Program-made: the position numbers and the translations under genes
The notes under the pieces: model-generated
What the model was told of the DNA's origin: nothing
What the model saw: only the letters and a program-made list of their open reading frames with translations
Database searches by the model: none
From: Parasponia andersonii
Lineage: Eukaryota; Streptophyta; Magnoliopsida; Rosales; Cannabaceae
Direction of reading: 5' to 3'
Assembly (NCBI GenBank): GCA_002914805.1
Contig: JXTB01000260.1
Location: 106,242 to 170,241, forward strand
DNA: 64,000 nt
Shown: positions 11,301 through 23,038 of the stretch, piece by piece
Layout: each line of letters starts with the position of its first letter
How positions within the stretch are numbered: position 1 is the stretch's first letter

Positions 11301-12515
11301 CTTTTTGTAAAAAGCAGATTTTAAAGAGGGTAAATGAGTCATTTTCTAACATAATGGGAAATTGATAATTTCAAAATTTTCAGAACATTTAATTAAAATA
11401 TCTAGAACTTAATATTAGGGTTTACAATACCTAAAATTTGCTTTTAAGGGCTTCAACTTCTTATTCTTCTCCAAAAGTAGTCCCTGAGGCCAAAACAATC
11501 AAGTCTTTGCCGATGAAACTTGCCGTCACACTGTCGGCTTCTAGGCCCGATGCGCTACCCTGCGGTGTTCGTCAGAGGACGATGAAGAGATGCCGACAAC
11601 TCCCGTCGTGTTACGAGCTCCGACGAGGGAGCTTGGGCTGTCCGAAAGTAATGCCACCTTCAGCATTTTCTAGCGAAACAACGTTTGTCAGTCGCCGAGC
11701 TTCCTCACTTTTGGTGGGTGTGAATTCCACTCATCCTCCTTGATGATCTACGACCAATTTCATGGCAAAAAATAACTCCGGTGATCGTGTGAGTTATTTC
11801 GATCAATTTCTCAAAATTTGATTTGATATTTACAAATATCTTGAGTAAATATTGAAGTGTTAGTGATAATTAGTAAGGTTGTTGAAGGATTTAATTCATA
11901 TAAATGGATGATTAAAATCCTAATTATTAAATTACCGATTGTTACAAATTTTATAATAGAGATATATTAGTAATTATTTTTGTAAATAATTTATTTTGGT
12001 CATAAAATTTTTGCGGGGTAAAAGAGATTAAAACATGATTGAAAATGGTCTTTATGCATTGAAACGAAACCTAGAGATGAGATAATTCTTGAATAAGAAA
12101 TGCAGTATTTTTCTAAATATTCTAAAAAATAATATTTACGTAATTATTTTAGTTAGAAAATTATTTTACTTGAGCTAATTATATAAGGTAAAAGAGGATT
12201 AAAAATTATGAATAATTACGGTTGGCATAAGTTAAAACGGTATCCAGAAGTACGATAATTTTAAAATAGAAAAAAAATAATATTTTCTAAATATTTTCAA
12301 AAAGTGGTTTTATGCATTTTTGGATTTGGAAGCCCAATTAATACTTGAGACCTCGAAAATAAATTCTGACTTCGAATTTAAACTCAACGAGGTCAAGAGA
12401 CGAATTTTAATATAAAATATGACTATGTTTTGAAGTTACACGAAAATCAAAATTTCGTAGTTCGTAAATAGTATATTTTTGCGTGCTATGAGCCGATCTT
12501 GCACCGGTTGACAAA

Positions 12516-12559
<44 letters not shown>

Positions 12560-13919
12560 AATCTAGCGTTTTTGATTTCTCTGAATTTAGTGGTGACCCT
12601 CATTTCTCCATTTGAAGTTTCAGTGGAAAAGTTACTTTTTTAAGTGAGCTTATCCGAATCCCAAAACGACCGTTCGAAAATTTAGATGACTAACAAGAGT
12701 TTCTTTGAGCGTCTTTAGCTTAGTATAGCTACCATATTGAGATAGAGGTTCAATTACCTGATTTTATATCTGTTTTGATTTATAATTATATTAAAACTTA
12801 TTTATGAAAAATCGTGATTTCATAATGGTTTGACGAATTGTTGAAAATCATTGGATTATACTGGAATTGGATTGTATGAGTTATTTTTCATATTTTAATA
12901 TTATAATTATAGAGTAAGATAGCGGTGTGTTGCCCATGTTATAGTAATTCCCAGACTAATGTCAAGTTGAATTTTAAATCATGAGTTGATTCTTAGATGC
13001 ATGATTATTGTGAACGGTTACATTTTGACATACCATAAGATCACACACTTAAGTTCCATTATTGCATTATAGTAGTTTAGATCGCTGGCAAGTTGCTGCA
13101 GTGCTAGATGAAAGACCTAGGCTCCTGCGCAAGTTTTTGGCTAATGCACTTACAAGTAGTATCAAGATGCTGGGTATTTTTATTATAGAGGTATTACATG
13201 GCTGTGATGGTAGGATGAAACTCACTCATTTATATTGGTTGATGTATGATATATACAATCATGCATTTTTAGTTTTGGCTTTGAATATGTGATTATTCTT
13301 GATACAAATCGTTTTATATACTTAGTTTATAAATGGATTTTGGAAAATGTATTAACTATTTATGTTTGGTAAAATTGCATCTATTCAAAAAGGTAATTAA
13401 ATTTCTACTGAGCAAGTAAATGCTCATCTCCTTACTTCTCTTATTTTCAAGTGTTTGTCTAATTGAAATAATAATCCCAGTAGTCATATAAGCTGTGTAC
13501 TTGAATCCTTGGTGGGTATTCATACTATGCTGCCTTTCCTTTCTTGTTCAATTATTTAGCCAAGATTAGTAAGTGGAAGTATAAGAACGATTTTGTTATT
13601 AATTTGAGAACTTAACTCTTGTAAATTATTTTGGATTAAAAGTTTTTCAGTTTAACTAAATTTATTAAAAATTTATGACTTCTCAACAAATTTCCAAAAA
13701 GAATAACTAGAAATCTTCTTAAACTTTGATGGGTATTAATCTTGAGTAATTAAAACTAATAAGAGATTTAATGATTATGAAATTTATAATGATTTGAGGA
13801 TGAAAAGAAATTATCTTATACTTGATTTCTCATAAATTTTATAAAATTAACATTTTTTTTTATATTTTTACATAAAATTATTAAAAATCACGTATTAGAT
13901 TTTCGACGGCAATACTTTT
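11301..13919 (+). mobile_element. Solo LTR of a Ty3/gypsy-type fossil (copy B) with 5-bp TSD
   Basis: The LTR spans about 11306-13914, starts TGTAA, and is bordered on both sides by ctttt (11301-11305 and 13915-13919), a 5-bp target-site duplication. Its first 40 bases resemble the start of the LTR at 52.05 kb (read on the minus strand), and its body shares blocks with copy A: 12390-12500 against 960-1075, and 12600-12760 against 1150-1310. No internal region accompanies it, so it is a solo LTR left by LTR-LTR recombination. It is old. A (TA)n tract lies at 12518-12556. Confidence 0.75.
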
Positions 13920-14224
13920 ATTTATGTGGTAGAGTTTTCTTTTTCTATTCTAATATTTTTTTCTTTCTATGACGAATAATGGAGACATATCACCAATCAA
14001 ATATACATTTTGGACATATAATCAACGCGCTGAATGTGAAAGTACGTACGAACCGGCGTACCACATGAGCTCTCTCAGAATCTATCTAAATATGTAAACA
14101 AGTAGTGGAAGTAATTTATGGGCAATGTATCAGCCGTGACACGATCTGGTGTTTTGTAGTATAACCGTTACTAGGGACCACTGACTTGCAATTTCGCTTT
14201 TAAGGATCCATTTTGGGACCATTA

Positions 14225-14452
14225 CCACGTGTCATCTTCCAAAGTTACTTTCTTCCTCAAGCCATGGATAACAGCATTTGTAATGAACTAGCTATAAGAG
14301 CCCATGATTATCTTTTTAAGTATTTGAATTCGACACGTGTCACCCATCTATTGTACAAATATTTATTGGTCGCTTACTAACTAATGACGTGGCACTTGAA
14401 TTTTGTGACTGTTTACTTTGGAGATTTTTTTTTTTTTTTTCTCTATATATAC
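14225..14452 (+). promoter_or_regulatory. G-box/ABRE-like cluster with TATA, no gene attached
   Basis: Three ACGT-core elements lie within 170 bp: ccacgtgtca (14225-14234), acacgtgtca (14333-14342) and tgacgtggca (14385-14394). A TATA-like tatatatac (14444-14452) follows a long T-run. This looks like an abscisic-acid or light-responsive plant promoter. The downstream sequence holds only a 61-codon open frame (14587-14772) with no recognisable family. Confidence 0.4.
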
Positions 14453-14799
14453 TTAGGAATTAAGTTGTTGATTTATCCTTTGAAGTGAACAGTATAATTC
14501 TTCTAATCTAGTAAATTAAAAATCTTCATTTCTCAAGTTCAGATATTTTACACAAAAAAAAAAAGCGAAAAATAAAAATAATCCACATGCACTCTCGATT
14601 GTCAAGTTGGGAGAGCAGTTTACTAATGTCGACATCCTATGTACTCTATGGGCATCGTAAGCATATTCATTTTATTAATGTGAAAAAATGTATTTTTATC
14701 TTATTATATGATCAGCTTTTCAAAATTATTCTGTTGTCAACTTTAACAGTTAGAACTTTAAGTCCATATTAACTTTACTTGGCTATTATGATGGATGTC

Positions 14800-17700
14800 T
14801 TAGAAGTACGACTGAAAGAGAGGAAGTCAAATGAGTGACGCTCTAAATTAACCACATTTTGATTTTAATTAATTTATTTTTTGTTTGTTATTATCTTGTT
14901 ATCTCTCTCAGGCGCAATAATTTTCAGTACTGCTGTCTCTCGCATCCCGTTGGTACAATATTATTAATTTATTCAAAATAAACAACCTTATATATATAGC
15001 TCATAAAAACAAGTAGCAGTCAAGATTATCAACGCAAGTGCAAAAGTCAGTGCTCAACTAATAGACTATTTAATTACAATGGTCTGGTGTGGATCGAATA
15101 ATATAAACCTCAAGTCAAGTGACATGTGCTCTGATTATACTCCTTTTATTATTGTAAGTAGTAAAATTATATGATGCATCAACATATATTTTTATATACA
15201 TGTATATATCTATATATATATGGGTGTTTCTTCAAGAACTATTGTAATATTTAGGTAAGATATTTTGAGTTTAGATAATTTAATATGTAATCAAATGGGC
15301 AATGTTATCCGAGATATTAGTAATGCCTAATACATAATTACGTGTTTGTTTATCATTGGAATCTAAATGATTCTAATTAATAAATTAAATTCTATATAAA
15401 TTTTATAGGAATTATAATTATGATTAGTCAACAATAAAATAACACGTCATATGATATTGAGCATTATTAATGTTTCGTAATATTATTCACGATCAAATTA
15501 CTATAATAAGTTAAACACGTGTATCAAAAAATCTACCGTATTGAATGTTCACTGAATGTTCACGTATCATTTAATACTGTAAATAATGGGTAATTTGTTT
15601 TTTACCTACAAAGATGAATATTTTTATTGTTTAATTATTATTATTTTCAATATAATTCCATTAATATACTATAATACTCTAATTCTCATAGATATTTAAA
15701 AAGATAATTTCATTAATTTTAATTTCCCATAAAGTTTGATTCATAATAAAGCTAATTTAATATAAAAAAGTAACAAACCATTTTTTTTAACGTTAAAAAA
15801 TGTATTATTCATATTACCATAAAAATGTATGATTCTAAGTAGCAAACTCATGATTCTACATTTTACCATAAAAATGTATATAAATCATAGTAAAAGAAGT
15901 TAAATTAAAAAATCAATGAAAAATATTAAATATTTGATGATTAAATTCTATAAAAAAATTTAAATTCATATTATAGGTAAATAAAATTTCTCAAAATCAA
16001 AAAGTGAAAAAAAAATCATGTTCTAAACTTATTATGTTAAAAAAGTAAACCAAATCATATTCCAAAATATTTCATTTCATATTAAAAATATTAGAACTGT
16101 CCATGAATTTAAATGGAATATTTTTATTATATTTCACAAATATAAATTATAGTCTTAAAACTCATTATGTACATGAATTTAAATTGAAAATGGAAGTAAA
16201 TTAATTTCATTTTATGAATTGGAATCAGAATAGAAATATGTGGAATTAACCTGTTATTGTAGGTCACTTCATTGTGGTCAAAATACCTATTGGTGGAGGA
16301 AAAACAAAAATACTAATTGAAAATATGTATTTTTCTTAATTTTCTCAACTAAATGGGAGAGAAAGTCAGTACTGCATACCATATTGTGTAGCTAGTATAC
16401 GTTATATTCAAGATTGTTTGGCAAGGTATGAATTTGCCAGCATAGTTAAGACTATGGTTCCTTAAAAGTGTGAACAGTGATTTAAAAAAATATAGAAGAA
16501 GTTAGCTGAACAAACTGTTTCATTTTAGTCTGTCTATTTATTTTGAGGAACCATTCTTACAGATTTAATTATATATAAACTACTCTCTCTGCTTCCTTGG
16601 TCAAAGCTAAATCTGCCATTGACTTCCCCATAATCAAATTTAGAGGTTTTACACAACATCTTGAGAATTTGGATTTTAGTTGGAGTGTCCAAATTGAATT
16701 CACTTTACGTATGCATTTCTTTTCTTCCCAACTTGCTTTTATCTTATTCCCTTTATTATTCCGAGAAATATATTACACTAACTTAGGAGTTTTTTGACTT
16801 AAATCATCACTTGAATTTTAAAACCCCCTTAAATACACACTCATGATTCCATAAAGAAATTTGAAAAAAAACTTTCTTTGCTGAAATGTAAATCACCATT
16901 GGGAAACTTAATTATTAGCACAAAATATTATCACAAATTGTAATTTGGATATTAGTATCCTAAATAGATAGGTTTCAGCTTGGGAAAGTCTCCCTCCTAC
17001 TAGTACTAGTTGTGATATAATAGTAATAATAATATTTATAGGGAATAAGAATATTTTGAATCTTGTTCACCAAATCAAACACGTACATTTTCTAGAGAAG
17101 AATAACGATTAAGTCATACAAAAATTTCAATTTTGTTCACCAAATCTAGCATGCACCAAGACCTTTTCTAGAGATTCATGAGTCAGTGCTTGTCTAATTT
17201 GAATGGGCATAGATAAGTGACATTATTCAGATTTTACTATTCATGACGATAACTATCAACTATCAAGTTAATGATCCCGGCTGGACATAAGAATTTAGGT
17301 GATTATGTGTCCCAAAAATTAAATACCTTGATGTGGTTTCTGACTCTAAAGGCATACACAAACTATCCCCAAATTCACCAGCTTTCCACTATGGTCGTCT
17401 AAATTGTAATTTCTACTTATCAAGACCATAGAGACCTGAGATAATGGAAGTACAACTTACCTATAATACACTACGGTACAATATAACTACGCATATGAAA
17501 CAAGACCATAAGAATAGAATTTTGACTTATGATTCGAAATAGGATTTGTACCTTCAAGTACGGTTGCTGGACTTTTTTTTATGGCGTGCTGAATGCTGAA
17601 CGTACAAGTGATGAAAATTGAAAGTAGTGATTGGTTTTTGGTACGGTGCTGCTGAAGTCATGATTGCAAAGAGGGGGTATTTTTGTCAACTTCTTTGATC

Positions 17701-18650
17701 TTGGATTATGTTATATTAGTCAGAACTGAACAAATTTTGCACCCCTCAATCAAAATAAGCATAACATGGTTCAGTGGAGCTCTAGAAAAAGAGAACAAAG
17801 AAATTGCTTACTCAAAAGTCTCAATCCGTTAACTAAATGACTAACCCATGAACAAGAAAAATGAGTGTTTTTTTAATTAAAAAAAAAAAAAGAAAAAGAG
17901 AGAAAAAAAGAACCCAAGAGATAGAATGTAAGGTGTATATAATTTCACATGTTGATTTACACGCCCACAAGAAAATGTTGATAATATTCACTTCTGTCAA
18001 GTAAAGCTCATAGTAATACAGAGCAATGAGCATAGTCACATAGATAACGACCATCACAAGATGCCAGGTAAAAACAAAAAACAAGGCACAGGAAAACAAC
18101 ATTAGATGGACTACTTGGGAAATATGCTAAAGTAGAACAAAAAGGCATATTCTTAGATGAGATCTTAAGCTAGAAATTTCCCCCCGTACAGCAGAACTAA
18201 AGTTCAAGCATATTGCCATATAATTTAGGTCAATTAAATGGACTCCATATTATATGGAAAAGCAACATTAGCAATAGCAAATACCTGACTACAGAAACGA
18301 AAGAACACAGTCCATCGAGTCCCCAGATGAAAAGCTTGGGCCTATTCTCTTGAGTCTTAACACTAAAACAGGCTATTATGCACATGCTCCATCTAAAAAT
18401 TTAGTGCTTTAACTTGCCATCACCAGTCAGCCTTTGACAGCTACAACTAGAGGCCAAAAGCAAATGTAATTTAAGGCTAAAGGGGACAAGGCATACTATA
18501 AAAGCCTAAGAAATGCATGAGAAACAAGGTCAGATTAACCCCAGGAAAAAGTTATCCAGAACTGGATTTCGTATGTCTAACCAAAAGTATTACCAACCCA
18601 ATAGTAAGATCCTGCAGACAACGCAAAAACGGCTCCCATAAACGTACATA
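14800..18650. other. Intergenic, no gene seen
   Basis: Very AT-rich with no recognisable coding exon. The minus-strand frame at 17833-18102 is hydrophobic and starts from A-rich sequence; I cannot assign it to any family. Confidence 0.5.
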
Positions 18651-18660
18651 ATGGAAATGT

Positions 18661-18846
18661 GCAACCACATAATAAGTATCATCATGCTCTCATAACAATG
18701 TTATGAACTGGATAGCTAATGTACAACCACATAATAAGTATCATCATGCTCTCATAACATTGTTATGAACTGGATAGCTAATGTACAACCACATAATAAG
18801 TATCATCGTGCTTATAAACATTGTTCTGAACTAGCTAGCTTTACAA
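18661..18846. repeat. Minisatellite, three copies of 62 bp
   Basis: The unit beginning caaccacataataagtatca starts at 18662, 18724 and 18786, an exact 62-bp period. The first two copies are nearly identical and the third is more diverged. It lies about 450 bp beyond the stop codon of the microprotein gene. Confidence 0.85.
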
Positions 18847-19291
18847 ATCAACTTATTCATTGCTACTAAATTTGTATTTGTCTATACTGGGGATGTAAAC
18901 GGTGACAAGTAATGGATATAAGATAGTACTTTATTCACCCTCAAAATGAAACTTTAAAAACATCTACCAAACAAACACAATAATAAACGAGACTTTGGAC
19001 CCAGTGAGATCAAACTCAGCTTCCATATCAGAAAATTTTCCCACTTAAAAAAGTGCAGAAGAAACATATGACGCATTTCACACATCAAGGCTACAAATGT
19101 AATTATTACAGTTGAAACTCTCAAGAGCAAAACTCAGAATGTAATAATTGGAATACACGAAATTAATAAACAAACAAATATTTTCATATAGGGTTTTCTT
19201 TACATGTAAAATTTTCATAGATTTCACAAGCTCTAAGCTGATCCTTCACCTCAAATAGCACAACCCAGTTGTTAATATTGAGGAGTGTGCC

Positions 19292-19477
19292 TTATTTAGG
19301 AGCTTCTTCCTTGTTCTCGCTCGGAGTCCCAAACTTTTGCTTGAATGAGTCCTGTCTTTGCAGCCACATCATGTGCCCCTGTAATCAAAACCCAGATTTC
19401 TTAAATCAAATTCAATATCACCAAGGCAAAGACGACACTTAAGAAAAGTGATTCAAGTTCTCAGATCTTTGATTCAG

Positions 19478-19548
<71 letters not shown>

Positions 19549-19623
19549 GAGAGCAGCGGCCCAGGCAATGAGGAAGGAGGAAACCCAGAATTTTTTTTGC
19601 TTAAGCAGATCTCTTACTTCCAT
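19292..19623 (-). CDS. Conserved small membrane protein, 54 aa, function unknown
   Basis: Two exons join in frame. Exon 1 is 19623-19546, 26 codons starting MEVRDLLKQKKFW. Exon 2 is 19378-19292, 28 codons containing GHMMWLQRQDSFKQKFG and ending in TAA. The 167-bp intron is GT-AG and phase 0. The protein has a short basic N-terminus, one hydrophobic segment (about residues 12-25, FWVSSFLIAWAAAL) and a polar, charged C-terminal tail. I recall very similar plant proteins annotated only as small transmembrane or mitochondrial proteins, but cannot name the family. The intron starts at the end of a (TA)n(GA)n microsatellite, so the donor reads CAG|GTCTCTCT. It is divergently transcribed from the PPR gene, with 373 bp between the two ATGs. 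Single-pass membrane location, perhaps mitochondrial, is inferred. Confidence 0.82.
19379..19545 (-). repeat. (TA)n(GA)n microsatellite filling the intron of the microprotein gene
   Basis: A (TA)n tract at about 19481-19517 continues directly into (GA)n at 19518-19544, which abuts the 5' splice site of the 167-bp intron on the minus strand. About 40% of the intron is microsatellite. Confidence 0.8.
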
Positions 19624-19996
19624 TAGTACTAATCAATAATCACTCTCACTCACTCACTCACTCGCTCTCTTCTTCTGCACCGCCTGTTCTTTCGGTGGCT
19701 AGAATATAGAAAGAAGCAAGAAGAAGGGCTGGTCTGGTTTTTTGGGCTTTACAAACGACGTGTCGTTTAAAGTTAACTGGAACCCTTCTATCTGGAACAA
19801 GGCACGTGGATACCCGGAATGTGTCGTTTAATCATTACTTGCAAAGTACTTTTTAAAACAAATAAATAAATACCGAACTCTCACTCTTTAGGCAAAGCTC
19901 CTCAAATTTTGGCTCCAAAATGAATCTAGGAGAGTTTTGCCAAGGCTTTGTTATACTTCTTAAACACTGACGAGCCAAAGAGTATTCGAACTTTTG
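19624..19996. promoter_or_regulatory. Shared divergent promoter of the microprotein and PPR genes
   Basis: The two start codons, pointing outward, are 373 bp apart. A site II element TGGGCT is at 19743-19748 and an ACGT core (gcacgtgg) near 19802. Site II elements are common in plant promoters of mitochondrial and translation genes, which fits an organelle-targeted PPR protein and a possibly mitochondrial microprotein. No obvious TATA box is seen. Confidence 0.5.
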
Positions 19997-22900
19997 ATGA
20001 GGCCACGCAAAGCCATGGTTGTAAGCCATGGATTACGTAGACTGTACCATGCAGTACTCGGAGAAACAGTCTCTCAGAATCCTCATTTCTTCTCCATTGT
20101 TACTCCAAAAAACCATTCTCAGTACCGTCGGCTCCTCAATTCATGTAAGGACTTCAAGTCCCTGCTTCAAATCCATGGCCATTTGATAGTTTCAGGCCTC
20201 AGAGTAGACAGTTTTATCGTGACCCATCTCATGAATGCATACTCTTTTTTCCATAGAAGTGATTTATCTCGCTTGGTGTTTGATTCCATACAAAACCCAA
20301 GTGTGGTTTCGTGGAACTCTATGATCAGAGTCTATACTAGATCAAAAAGGTATAAAGATGCTCTGAAGATGTATCGTCGTATGTTAGAAGAAGGTTTAGA
20401 ACCTGATAAGTATACTTTCAACTTTGTTGTGAAGGCTTGTACTGGTGCTTTAGACTTGCAAGAGGGTGCTCTAATCCACCGCGAAATAGCTCGTAGGAAG
20501 TTAGAATCTGATGTCTTTATTGGGGCCAGTTTAATAGACTTGTATTGTAAAACAGGAGAACTAAGTATTGCACGTGGGGTGTTTGATAGATTGCCTCAAA
20601 AGGATGTTGTGGCTTGTAATGCGATGATTGCTGGTTTTTCACAGAGCTCAGATCCTTGTATGGCTTTGGAATTTTTTCAGAATATGCAATTGTGGGGGTT
20701 GGAGCCTAACTCTGTGAGCCTGTTGAACTTGGTTCCAGCTGTTTCTGGACTAGGGGATTTTCATTCTTGTAAATCTATTCATGGATATGCTGTTAGGAGG
20801 GATTTTGGAACAGCGGTTTCAAATGGGTTGATTGATATGTACTTCAAATGTGGAGATGTTGATGTTGCTCGCCGGGTTTTCAACATGATGCGAGGCCGTG
20901 ATGACATCTCATGGGGCACGATAATGGCAGGGTACGCCCGTAACAGATCCTTCTCCAAGGTTTTGGAGTTGTTTGATTGCATGAAATTGGAGAATCTTAA
21001 GCCGAACAAGGTATCAGTCATAAGTGCTCTTTTGGCAGCTGCTGAATTGAGAGATTTAGAGAAAGGAAAGGAGGTCCATGACTTGGCTCTCCTGGAAGAA
21101 ATCCATTCAGACGTTTTGGTTGCCACTCCCATAATGACAATGTATGCTAAGTGCGAACAAATAGAGAAGGCTAAAGAACTGTTTGGCAAGCTTCAAGGAA
21201 AAGATTTAATTGCTCTATCTGCACTTATATCTGCTTTCCTTCAGTCAGGGTATTCTGAAGAAGCACTATCTTTGTTTCGAGATAGTCAGAATGAAAATTT
21301 GAAACCAGATGGGATAGCCTTATCAAGTGTCCTTTCTGCATGTGCAGAGCTATCATTACTGAAATTAGGCAAAAGCATACACTGCTATGCTGTTAAGGCC
21401 AATATTGATAGCGAAATCTCAACAGGAACAGCCCTTGTGTCTATGTATGCTAAATGTGGATACTTCACTCCTGCGTTGATACTATTCAATAGGATGCCAG
21501 CCAAAGATGTTATAACTTGGAATGCTTTGATAAATGCGTATACTCATATTGGAGAACCATATCATGCTCTTGAAATGTTTTGTAAATTACAGTTGTCTGG
21601 AATACAGCAGGATGCAGGAACCATTGTGGGTTTGGTTCCAGCATGTACCATATTAAATGACTTAGATCGAGGTGCTTGCATCCATGGGAAAGTGATAAAG
21701 GATGGCCTTGAATCTGACAATCAGGTAAAAAATTCTCTTATTGGGATGTATGCCAAGTGTGGAAGTCTATCCTCAGCTGATTTTTTATTCGGAACCCAAA
21801 TGATGAAGGATGAAGTTTCGTGGAATGTTATCATTGCAGGATATGCACAGAGTGGACATGCCAAAGAAGCTATTTCTGCTTTTCACCAGATGATAGGGGA
21901 GAACCTTAGGCCTAACTCAATAACATTTGCTAGCATTATGCCTGCAGTGGCATACCTTTCAGCCTTAAGAGAAGGCATGTCTTTTCATGGCTGCATTCTC
22001 AAGATGGGAATTTTGTCAAATACACTTGTCAGAAATAGTCTCATTGATATGTATGCTAAATGTGGGCGGCTTGATTTCTCAGAGAAATGCTTTAGTGAAA
22101 TGGAACAGAAAGATACAGTTTCGTGGAATGCAATGGTTGCGGGTTATGCAGTACATGGCCGAGGAGACTGTGCAGTTTCACTGTTCTCTCTCATGCAGGA
22201 AAGTAACGTACAAGTTGATAATGTCTCTTTTATTAGTGTTTTATCTGCTTGCCGACATGCTGGTTTAGCTAAAGAAGGCAAGAAAATTTTTCAATCCATG
22301 ATTGAAAAGCATGGACTTGAGCCAAATTTGGAACATTATGCCTGTATGGTAGATCTTTTAGGTCGTGCAGGCTTATTTGATGAAGCAGTAAGTTTAATTA
22401 ATACAATGCCTGTGGAGCCAGATGCTGGAGTCTGGGGAGCTTTATTAGGAGCATGTAGAATGCATTCCAATGTGGAGTTAGGGGAAGTTGCCCTGGATCA
22501 CCTGATTAAACTTGAGCCTGATAACCTTACCAATTACATAGTTTTATCAAATATATATTCTCAATCTCGTAGATGGTGTGATGCTGACAAGATAAATTTA
22601 ATGATTAAAGACTCAGGCTTGAAGAAAACTCCAGGATGCACATGGGTTGAGATTAAGAACAGGGTCCATGCATTTGTATCAGGGGATCAAAGCCACCCAC
22701 AGTTTGAGGCTATGTGTCTGCTTTGGAACAAATTACTTGAAAAGATGGAGAAAATGGGGTATGTTCCTGACAGAAGTTGTGTATTACAGAATGTAGAGGA
22801 AGAGGATAAAAATTTGTTTCTTTACAATCATAGTGAAAGGTTAGCCATAACATTTGCTCTTATTAACACAGAACCCAGGTCTACCATCCACTTGGTTAAA

Positions 22901-23038
22901 AATCTCCGTGTTTGTGTGGATTGCCACACTGCAACAAAGTATATCACAAGGATCACAAACCGTTCAATCATTGTACGAGATTCCATACGTTTCCATCATT
23001 TCGAGGATGGTATCTGCTCATGCAAGGATTATTGGTGA
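19997..23038 (+). CDS. PLS-class PPR protein with E and DYW domains (At2g39620-like)
   Basis: Intronless, 1013 aa from the ATG at 19997. The N-terminus (residues 1-45) is rich in Arg and Ser/Thr with few acidic residues, like an organelle presequence. About 20 PPR repeats follow, with typical phrases such as VVSWNSMI, GLIDMYFKCG and MYAKCG. The E region (EPDAGVWGALLGACR) follows, then a complete DYW domain: PG box GCTWVEIKNRVHAF, the deaminase HxE as HSERLA, CxxCH as CVDCH, and a terminal CSCKDYW. This architecture belongs to site-specific C-to-U RNA editing factors of mitochondria or plastids; the target is unknown. Repeat order and wording recall Arabidopsis At2g39620. The gene runs divergently from the microprotein gene and tail-to-tail with ELP1. 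Confidence 0.95.
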   Translation: MRPRKAMVVSHGLRRLYHAVLGETVSQNPHFFSIVTPKNHSQYRRLLNSCKDFKSLLQIHGHLIVSGLRVDSFIVTHLMNAYSFFHRSDLSRLVFDSIQNPSVVSWNSMIRVYTRSKRYKDALKMYRRMLEEGLEPDKYTFNFVVKACTGALDLQEGALIHREIARRKLESDVFIGASLIDLYCKTGELSIARGVFDRLPQKDVVACNAMIAGFSQSSDPCMALEFFQNMQLWGLEPNSVSLLNLVPAVSGLGDFHSCKSIHGYAVRRDFGTAVSNGLIDMYFKCGDVDVARRVFNMMRGRDDISWGTIMAGYARNRSFSKVLELFDCMKLENLKPNKVSVISALLAAAELRDLEKGKEVHDLALLEEIHSDVLVATPIMTMYAKCEQIEKAKELFGKLQGKDLIALSALISAFLQSGYSEEALSLFRDSQNENLKPDGIALSSVLSACAELSLLKLGKSIHCYAVKANIDSEISTGTALVSMYAKCGYFTPALILFNRMPAKDVITWNALINAYTHIGEPYHALEMFCKLQLSGIQQDAGTIVGLVPACTILNDLDRGACIHGKVIKDGLESDNQVKNSLIGMYAKCGSLSSADFLFGTQMMKDEVSWNVIIAGYAQSGHAKEAISAFHQMIGENLRPNSITFASIMPAVAYLSALREGMSFHGCILKMGILSNTLVRNSLIDMYAKCGRLDFSEKCFSEMEQKDTVSWNAMVAGYAVHGRGDCAVSLFSLMQESNVQVDNVSFISVLSACRHAGLAKEGKKIFQSMIEKHGLEPNLEHYACMVDLLGRAGLFDEAVSLINTMPVEPDAGVWGALLGACRMHSNVELGEVALDHLIKLEPDNLTNYIVLSNIYSQSRRWCDADKINLMIKDSGLKKTPGCTWVEIKNRVHAFVSGDQSHPQFEAMCLLWNKLLEKMEKMGYVPDRSCVLQNVEEEDKNLFLYNHSERLAITFALINTEPRSTIHLVKNLRVCVDCHTATKYITRITNRSIIVRDSIRFHHFEDGICSCKDYW

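Noticed and set aside
11438-11743. 101-codon frame with fairly balanced composition
   Set aside because: It lies within the GC-richer leader part of solo LTR copy B; LTRs of this type often contain such chance frames.
13062-13292. 76-codon frame
   Set aside because: Within solo LTR copy B; no recognisable protein.
17833-18102. 89-codon membrane-like minus-strand frame
   Set aside because: Hydrophobic low-complexity sequence with no family resemblance and no conserved neighbours or splice partner found.
20779-21189. 136-codon minus-strand frame
   Set aside because: Antisense shadow of the PPR gene.
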